From: Amborella trichopoda | Taxonomy: Eukaryota; Streptophyta; Magnoliopsida; Amborellales; Amborellaceae | Assembly (NCBI RefSeq): GCF_000471905.2 | Contig: NW_006498549.1 | Location: 2,548,420 to 2,612,419, forward strand | DNA: 64,000 nucleotides | Direction: 5' to 3' | In this document: piece by piece, positions 62,001-64,000 of the stretch | Position numbering within the stretch: position 1 is the first letter of the stretch | Layout of the letters: each line of letters begins with the position of its first letter | Made by a program: the position numbers and the translations under genes | Notes under the pieces: model-generated | Databases searched by the model: none | What the model was told of the DNA's origin: nothing | The model's input: the letters and a program-made list of their open reading frames with translations, nothing else

Positions 62001-62137
62001 AGTGAATGCATGAACCTAGTTATGCTTAGCATACTCTGTGTTCTCTATTTACTTCAGGTTGCTTCCAGTGCATTAGGCCTTGGACCACATCAAGCTATGC
62101 AAATTGCTGAGCGGTTGTACACTCAGGGTTTCATCAG
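32051..62137 (+). CDS. TOP3B: DNA topoisomerase 3-beta, partial gene (nine 5' exons)
   Basis: This type IA topoisomerase relaxes or decatenates DNA (and in animals RNA) through a covalent 5'-phosphotyrosine link and acts in the nucleus and, in animals, with TDRD3. The nine exons give 983 coding bases, 327 complete codons plus two bases, with no stop and with all junctions GT-AG. Visible parts: the TOPRIM domain (residues about 4-150) with the conserved Glu in VAEKPS (E10) and the metal-binding set D114, D116 and E118 in [20 protein letters not shown] at 209-219; and [19 protein letters not shown] at about 292-310. The next residue group should be the active-site YPRTET-like motif, which is not found up to 64000. 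Domain IV, the rest of the gate and the zinc-rich tail lie outside. The start is chosen because MDPNVLM flows directly into the conserved VAEKPS. It matches the plant, not animal, form ([15 protein letters not shown] replaces the animal segment). Topoisomerase 3-alpha is excluded by these segments. Confidence 0.95.
32164..32220 (+). CDS. TOP3B: TOP3B exon 2
   Basis: Nineteen codons from [15 protein letters not shown] to SSGC, with acceptor CTCAG and donor GTAAGC. It holds the TOPRIM Glu (E10) and Lys. Intron 1 is 92 bp, intron 2 is 278 bp. Confidence 0.95.
32499..32602 (+). CDS. TOP3B: TOP3B exon 3
   Basis: The exon starts with [15 protein letters not shown] and ends ...[10 protein letters not shown] plus two bases of a split Ser codon. 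The acceptor is TTGCAG. The donor GTCTTG is weak. It encodes the TOPRIM segment with the SVxGHV motif. Confidence 0.95.
32603..34153 (+). other. TOP3B intron 3
   Basis: No transposon is recognised. A patch at 32990-33570 is richer in G and C with CT/GA-biased stretches and ends in a long G tract (33580-33602). Short reverse-strand open frames here lack recognisable content. Confidence 0.5.
33580..33602 (+). repeat. G10-A-G12 tract in intron 3
   Basis: Ten G, one A and twelve G stand in the coding (non-template) strand of the intron. Such a run can form a G-quadruplex in DNA or RNA. Whether it does is inference. Confidence 0.8.
34154..34247 (+). CDS. TOP3B: TOP3B exon 4
   Basis: The exon completes the split Ser, then reads [19 protein letters not shown] and ends KTEANPK with donor GTAACT. 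It is separated from exon 3 by a 1.55 kb intron containing a G10-A-G12 tract. Confidence 0.95.
36008..36111. repeat. Duplicated G-rich plus GAGATGATCTC block in intron 4
   Basis: Two tandem copies of a ~43-bp block contain a G-rich run followed by GAGATGATCTCATGTCACTG. The second half includes the 11-base palindrome GAGATGATCTC. The preceding part of intron 4 (34248-36007) is AT-rich, and I recognise nothing in it. Confidence 0.7.
36157..36273 (+). mobile_element. tRNA-derived SINE with 8-bp TSD
   Basis: A box-A-like TGGCTTAATTGGTTAGCAC (36169-36187) and a box-B-like AGGCTCAATTCCTACC (36213-36228) sit in tRNA-like spacing. The unit ends in an A14 tail. The bases TTGTGGCA occur immediately before (36149-36156) and after (36274-36281), a perfect 8-bp target-site duplication. 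A related, oppositely oriented copy is at 60739-60838. The unit is short (about 117 bp). Box A and box B are pol III promoter elements. Confidence 0.75.
37351..37835. repeat. 246-bp tandem duplication in intron 4
   Basis: Two copies with period 246 bp start at ACAATCTTCCTGGAA (37351 and 37597) and both run to GAGAGCCACAGGCCCC. Identity is high, apart from a few indels, so the event is fairly recent. A stretch at 55950-56010 (ACTTAGCACACCCCACACC) resembles part of the unit, which points to a shared repeat family. Confidence 0.8.
37987..38186. mobile_element. Mutator-like MITE with long TIRs
   Basis: A 200-bp foldback unit has arms of about 70 bp: GAGAAGTGATCCTATAGGAC at the left and GAGTAATGATCCTATAGGAC read inward from the right, continuing with CCTCCCCCAxCCATGTGTGT and a CACCATTAAA block in both. 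The flanking nonamers ATTAATTAT (37978-37986) and ATTAATTAA (38187-38195) agree at eight of nine positions, which fits the 9-bp duplication of Mutator-like elements. No coding capacity. Confidence 0.75.
38232..38625 (+). mobile_element. RTE-type LINE, 3' end fragment with (GAT)n tail
   Basis: The + strand encodes the RTE C-terminal tail ([39 protein letters not shown] and a terminal [12 protein letters not shown] string) and ends in a (GAT)9-like tail at 38597-38624, the microsatellite end typical of RTE LINEs. It lies some 45 bp after the MITE. Confidence 0.85.
38650..38781 (+). mobile_element. RTE-type LINE fragment (second copy, part 1 of 3)
   Basis: The sequence matches in order the RTE region complementary to 44660-44800: the AAAATTAG...GAGTATATG and GAGGAAATTGTTAAGATTGA blocks. 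It is cut at CTTGGGT, and the next expected bases (CGATAATCTA) appear only at 40074. It is therefore one LINE copy split by the insertion 38782-40069. Confidence 0.7.
38782..40069. mobile_element. CCTAGGCG-rich DNA element inserted in the RTE copy
   Basis: About 1.29 kb interrupts an otherwise continuous RTE fragment. Both ends carry clusters of GCCTAGG/CCTAGGCG and GGTGCTC motifs in opposite orientation (38880-38955 and 40010-40055), and the right terminus reversed reads AAGGTTCAAAAACACGG, like the hAT MITE terminus at 63053. The flanks TCTTGGGT and ACTTTGGT agree at six of eight positions, consistent with an old 8-bp hAT duplication. The interior is AT-rich and has no transposase reading. 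Confidence 0.5.
40070..40401 (+). mobile_element. RTE-type LINE fragment (second copy, part 2 of 3)
   Basis: RTE sequence resumes at GGTCGATAATCTAAG with a frame reading [19 protein letters not shown] protein. It runs through the region coding LRWMSGK to GGTGTGGCACCAAT and is cut again by an LTR unit that starts at 40402. Confidence 0.75.
40402..43618 (+). mobile_element. 3.2-kb LTR unit (solo LTR) with perfect CCAAT TSD
   Basis: The insertion starts TGTTGGAACTATAAC and ends ACTCAAACA, is flanked on both sides by CCAAT (40397-40401 and 43619-43623), and splits an RTE copy at a point where the RTE resumes exactly. A TATA-like TCTATATAAACCC stands at about 42211, with leader-like sequence after it. 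No gag or pol is present. An oppositely oriented relative occupies about 48000-50660. A minus-strand RTE fragment (about 41600-41965) is nested inside. Confidence 0.75.
41600..41965 (-). mobile_element. RTE-type LINE fragment nested inside the LTR
   Basis: The + strand shows the reverse complement of the RTE 3' end: CATCGTCATCACCATT tail, CAATTAATTCGCATC, GCCATAGCCTCAGTGAGG and CCAACATTCAGCCCCATAGAG. Orientation is opposite to the RTE copy that surrounds the LTR. Confidence 0.75.
43619..43895 (+). mobile_element. RTE-type LINE fragment (second copy, part 3 of 3)
   Basis: After the LTR, RTE sequence continues from CACCAAT into AAGATATAAGATGAGAGAAAG, then GTGCAAGTTAGTTCAAATGG and ends CCCCAATTAATTAGG with a poor GAT-type tail. 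Together with 38650-38781 and 40070-40401 it makes one LINE 3' end. Confidence 0.75.
44084..47033 (-). pseudogene. Near full-length RTE-type LINE (endonuclease + RT), degenerate
   Basis: The minus strand reads, from 46900 leftward, an apurinic endonuclease-like domain (ACLQETKW, then after several stops [47 protein letters not shown]) and an RT domain ([62 protein letters not shown]). It then has the long C-terminal tail seen in the shorter copies and ends in a (ATG)n-like tail at 44090-44112. The RT catalytic motif is FVDD. The protein order EN-RT without a gag-like ORF1, and the trinucleotide tail, are those of the RTE clade. Multiple stops and frameshifts make it inactive. It sits in intron 4, antisense to TOP3B. 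Confidence 0.9.
47034..47811 (+). other. End of TOP3B intron 4
   Basis: AT-rich sequence between the RTE 5' end and exon 5. I see no gene or repeat in it, and the last 25 bases are pyrimidine-poor for an acceptor (ATTTAATTTGAAG). Confidence 0.5.
47812..47911 (+). CDS. TOP3B: TOP3B exon 5
   Basis: The exon starts at [14 protein letters not shown] after a TTTGAAG acceptor and contains [17 protein letters not shown], the metal-binding acidic triad of the TOPRIM fold. It ends with one base of a Val codon before GTGTTT. It follows a 13.6 kb intron packed with transposons. Confidence 0.95.
48000..50660 (-). mobile_element. Second copy of the 40402-43618 LTR family (edges approximate)
   Basis: Reverse-complement similarity to 40402-43618 is seen in several blocks: the TTGGAAyTATA...TTCCAA terminus (50636-50658), the block with GAGTGGCTTCC and GCGACTGTxxxTxxxC (50254-50296), the GGCCATTTGGGTG block (49796) followed by AATTCCCAAAA (49903), the TTGAAGTACT block (50016) and a TATA box read on the minus strand (CCTATAAATACCCCC, about 49189-49203). 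A (GA)n tract lies near 49119. The 3' LTR edge on the left cannot be placed. No coding region. Confidence 0.55.
50661..51704. other. Intron 5 stretch with a possible captured exon
   Basis: From 50930 to 51380 the + strand is CT-rich. A 71-codon open frame at 51383-51595 (starting [17 protein letters not shown], with a short basic stretch [13 protein letters not shown]) has mixed, non-repetitive composition. I do not recognise it. It could be a fragment of a host gene moved by a transposon, or chance. Confidence 0.3.
51705..53002 (-). mobile_element. Short LTR element (TRIM-like) with tRNA-Met primer site
   Basis: Two direct repeats of about 115 bp start TGATGCAGGGAGAATAGGTG (51705 and 52887). 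Read on the minus strand, the right repeat ends GCATCA, then AG, then TGGTATCAGAGCAGGGTTC (52866-52884), an almost perfect initiator-Met primer binding site. The element is therefore minus oriented, with the right repeat as its 5' LTR. The internal part holds a 218-codon minus frame (52845-52189) starting [20 protein letters not shown], gag-like in its acidic, coiled N-terminus but without a domain I recognise. It includes three ~35-bp tandem repeats of GTAGCAAGGGAGGGTATAG (52433-52540). Outer LTR edges are not secure. Confidence 0.65.
52866..52884 (-). promoter_or_regulatory. Primer binding site of the short LTR element
   Basis: The minus strand TGGTATCAGAGCAGGGTTC lies two bases after the LTR terminus ...CATCA and is complementary to the 3' end of initiator tRNA-Met in all but one or two positions. 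Confidence 0.85.
53975..54218 (+). CDS. TOP3B: TOP3B exon 6
   Basis: The longest exon seen (244 bp) reads [20 protein letters not shown], then [48 protein letters not shown] and SVI plus TC of a Ser codon. It includes the DARxExDLxxG motif of type IA topoisomerases. The acceptor is CTACAG and the donor GTACGT. Confidence 0.96.
54219..56979 (+). other. Intron 6, first part
   Basis: AT-rich intron. A stretch at about 55500-55630 is repeated once in near-identical form (TAATAAATTGTAAAAACATAAACC / TAACAAACTGGAAGAACATAAA, each followed by GGCATGTAAATTTATTTGG). A repeat-like region at 55790-56640 (GA-rich near 56160-56230, mixed elsewhere) resembles LTR sequence, but I cannot close its ends. Confidence 0.4.
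56980..57328. repeat. 174-bp tandem duplication in intron 6
   Basis: Two adjacent copies start at ACTGAAAAATAATGGATTG (56980 and 57154) and run through GACTTGAAGATGGCCCC to GGTGACTGTACT. They differ at only a few positions, so the duplication is recent. Confidence 0.85.
58028..58280. mobile_element. Probable Harbinger-like MITE
   Basis: A 253-bp unit starts GGGATGTTTGTTTCATGGG and ends, reversed, GGGATGTTCGCTCCCTTTG, imperfect inverted termini. The flanking triplets are CGA and CTA, a possible mutated 3-bp duplication. Internal copies of TTTCATGGGAAA-type palindromes are present. There is no coding capacity. The start GGGATGTTTG is similar in type to the Harbinger element at 30143. Confidence 0.45.
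58677..58839 (+). CDS. TOP3B: TOP3B exon 7
   Basis: The exon completes the Ser codon and reads [16 protein letters not shown], then [25 protein letters not shown]. The donor GTGAGG at 58840 is chosen. Reading on to the next GT (58876) would add a non-homologous stretch, while the chosen junction joins DLD directly to VTKIFEKL of exon 8, as in other plant proteins. Confidence 0.93.
58944..59063 (+). CDS. TOP3B: TOP3B exon 8
   Basis: Forty codons from [13 protein letters not shown] to [12 protein letters not shown], with acceptor TTGCAG and donor GTAATA, phase 0 at both ends. Intron 7 is only 104 bp. Confidence 0.95.
59626..60645 (+). mobile_element. RTE-type LINE, RT C-terminal part and 3' end
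   Basis: The + strand starts in the RT palm region (GGTGTCGGAAAAGAAAGGCG, then VRDMYE, ...SALSP-like and a degraded DD motif near 59880). It runs through the C-terminal tail ([46 protein letters not shown]) and ends with a GATGATGGTGGTGATGATAA tail at 60630-60650. It is 5' truncated with many stops. Same family as 44084-47033. Confidence 0.85.
60739..60838 (-). mobile_element. tRNA-derived SINE, same family as 36157-36273
   Basis: On the minus strand the unit reads GCTTGGGATAGAGTGGTCAAG (box-A-like), then TTTTTGCAACACCACATTCC, then AGTTCAAATCCTACCATTG (box-B-like) and a tail of about 14 A. The central GCAAC.C.AC.TCC...TCAA.TCCTACCA is shared with the copy at 36157. No clear target-site duplication is seen. 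Confidence 0.65.
62058..62137 (+). CDS. TOP3B: TOP3B exon 9
   Basis: The exon reads [20 protein letters not shown] and YTQGFI plus AG of a split Ser codon before GTTTTC. The next exon should open by completing this Ser and then the active-site tyrosine motif. It is not present before 64000, so intron 9 is at least 1.86 kb. Confidence 0.95.
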
Positions 62138-62561
62138 GTTTTCTTCGTTTTGATTGTTGCATGGTGATCAGATTTTTCTTTTCAGAAAATATAAATTACT
62201 AACTAAAGATTGTGCTATGTTTCTAAACAGATTCTCTGTATCATGAACACAAGACTGGCTTCTATATGCATTATGCTTGTTGATGGCTTCCAATTCTAAT
62301 TAATTGGGCATGGTTATCCAAAACCTAACTTGCATAAGTAATTGTTGCCCATTTCATTAATACTATTTTGTGGAAGACAAGACTACATTATGCATGGCAC
62401 ATGTTGATGACTTGCAACTTATAAATAGTTAGGAGTGGTAATATCCAAAACAGATTTGTTAACTAGACAAATTTGCAGGTAGAATGTTGCGGTATGTGGC
62501 CTTTAAAGGCCTTGAAAGCATGTAAAAACGATGACTATAAGTAATAATGTACTCTAGGTAG

Positions 62562-63053
62562 CATTGTTTAAAAAAACGGTCCACCCAGCGCCTAGGCACC
62601 CGCCTAGGCGTTTTTTAACAAAAAATCGCACGCCTCATGAAAAGGCGTCCGAAACGGGCGTTTTTACCTGGGCGGGCGCCCAGTGCCCAGGTCTAAGTGG
62701 GCGCCTAGGCGGGCGCCCAGCGCCCAGGTATGGGTAGGCGCCCAGTGAAGTCAGGCAGAAATTGCTTTTTAAATTCGCCCAAAAGGGCAGAATAGGTCAT
62801 TTTGACCCCCAAGTTTGTATAAAAAAGTTATGGGGTTTATTTTTGAACTCCCAAAGTGAAACGTATGTTACGAAATGGAATAAATTACAAAATTTGACAC
62901 AAATATATGCATATATGTACATTAGGATAGCAAATATTTTTAAAAATGCTATGATTTTCCACTACAGAGATAAAAATGGATGAGTTTCCACTACAGGGCG
63001 CCTGAGGATCTAGGCACCCGCCTAGGGGCCGCCTAGCGTTTTTTGATACCTTG
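62562..63053. mobile_element. hAT-type MITE with perfect 8-bp TSD
   Basis: A 492-bp unit starts CATTGTTTAAAAAAACGG and ends, reversed, CAAGGTATCAAAAAACGC. CTAGGTAG stands immediately before (62554-62561) and after (63054-63061), a perfect 8-bp duplication typical of hAT. Both subterminal regions are packed with GCGCCTAGG, CGCCTAGGCG and GGGCGCCCAG palindromes (62590-62755 and 62998-63040). The AT-rich middle has no coding content. It is the same broad family as 38782-40069. Confidence 0.8.
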
Positions 63054-63061
63054 CTAGGTAG

Positions 63062-64000
63062 AGTGTGGTCCATTTAGGACTAGAGAGGCATGCTTCATAG
63101 TGCCTGTTGACTCACTTAGGTTGGACAGTCTAAGCTTGGGAGTTGAGTCCAAAAGCCTTTGGCTCTGGGCATTAGGCACACCCGTGGAAGGTTTGTAGGG
63201 TTGTCCCTTTGAGTTTGGAGAGATACCCAGGGTGGATTGGCCAGGAGTTGGCCAATCTCCTATGTGTAGTTGGTGCCTTGTGAGGGAAAGGGCCAAAATC
63301 CCAACATTACCACCACATGACATGTACGTATGATAGCCTTATCTATGGGAAATGACATGCAAGAGTAATACATGTACATGTGCTGTAGAGAGGCTATTGC
63401 GATAACGTGCACATGTCTATGTATGATATAACTTGTAGTTCAAACGCTAGACCCATGTTTTCTCTATTTATTGGCCACATTTGATGAGTCAAACATGAGC
63501 CCCTGCGATTTGATTGTGGATCATGGGTTCTGTGGGGTTGGTTTGAGGATATAGGTTTTGGACCTCGGGAACTATTATAAGTGGAGTCCTTTCTAATTTT
63601 GCAAATTCTTGACTTGATGGATCCAATGCTTTTTTAATAATGTTTATTTATGTTTTGGAAAATTTATTAATCGCGAAAATGAATTTTTAATGTGCATTAC
63701 ATGTTTTATTTTTCCATCATAATTTTTTTAAAAAATTATATATTTTTTAGCATTTAAAAGTTATACTAGAGGGGTTTAAAAATTTGTATCAGGTGCTTAA
63801 CATAATCTGTGACTCATGTGGGGCTCAGTGGCTAAGCATGGGCCACTAGGGCTCCTAGGCCAACAACTCCCTCTCTTTCCGCTTCTTTTTCTTGTTTGAC
63901 CAAGTTAAGTTGGTTATTATCTTGGATAAGTTTGGAAAAATTAGGAAAGATGAGATAAGTGTTTTAGAAGGTTTTGAAAGTTTCTAGGTGATTTGTGAGA
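63062..64000 (+). other. TOP3B intron 9, right part
   Basis: AT-rich intron sequence. I find no exon continuing the split Ser codon, no active-site YPRT motif in any frame and no recognised transposon. The gene continues past the window. Confidence 0.5.

Overview
This window is nuclear DNA from a flowering plant with a large, transposon-rich genome. The evidence is spliced GT-AG exons of a eukaryotic gene that match the plant form of the protein, Ty3/gypsy elements of Tekay-like and Tat/Ogre-like type, RTE and L1 LINEs, a tRNA-derived SINE, and hAT, Mutator and Harbinger relics. No species can be named from the sequence alone. The only host gene I can support is the 5' two-thirds or so of the exon chain for DNA topoisomerase 3-beta (TOP3B). 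It lies on the + strand as nine exons from 32051 to 62137. The joined exons read 327 codons without a stop and end one residue before the expected catalytic-tyrosine motif, which must lie beyond the window.

Layout, 1-32 kb (intergenic, almost wholly transposon). A degenerate minus-strand coding-like region fills 1-803. An L1 RNase H relic is split by a 2.1 kb solo LTR (1965-4087). From 4179 to 27779 there is a giant inverted structure. A + oriented LTR plus leader (4179-7806) faces a - oriented LTR plus leader (24598-27779). Between them lie a degraded minus-strand Ty3/gypsy element with an internally inverted RNase H segment (7848-11656) and its 5' LTR (11661 to about 14660), a 20-bp satellite with a ~260-bp higher-order period (14760-15376), a + strand plant-mobile-domain/coiled-coil ORF relic (15380-18462), and a minus-strand Tat-type ORF1-gag-protease block (19015-24500) with no reverse transcriptase or integrase. 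A Harbinger element (30143-31801) and a 277-bp tandem duplication abut the TOP3B 5' end.

Layout, 32-64 kb (TOP3B body). The introns are 92, 278, 1551, 13564, 6063, 4458, 104 and 2994 bp, and the ninth is open. The long ones have been inflated by transposons. Intron 4 holds a SINE with a perfect 8-bp target-site duplication, a Mutator-like MITE, several RTE LINE pieces (one broken twice, by a CCTAGGCG-rich element and by a 3.2 kb LTR unit with a perfect CCAAT duplication) and a near full-length RTE. Intron 5 holds a second, inverted copy of that LTR family and a short PBS-bearing LTR element. Intron 8 holds an RTE and a SINE. Intron 9 holds a hAT MITE with a perfect CTAGGTAG duplication.

The most unusual signal is that several distinct LTRs (1965-4087, the 4179/27779 pair, and 11661-14660) each carry a run of short palindromic modules. 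The arms change together between modules, so base pairing is kept while sequence is not. No standard feature class covers this.
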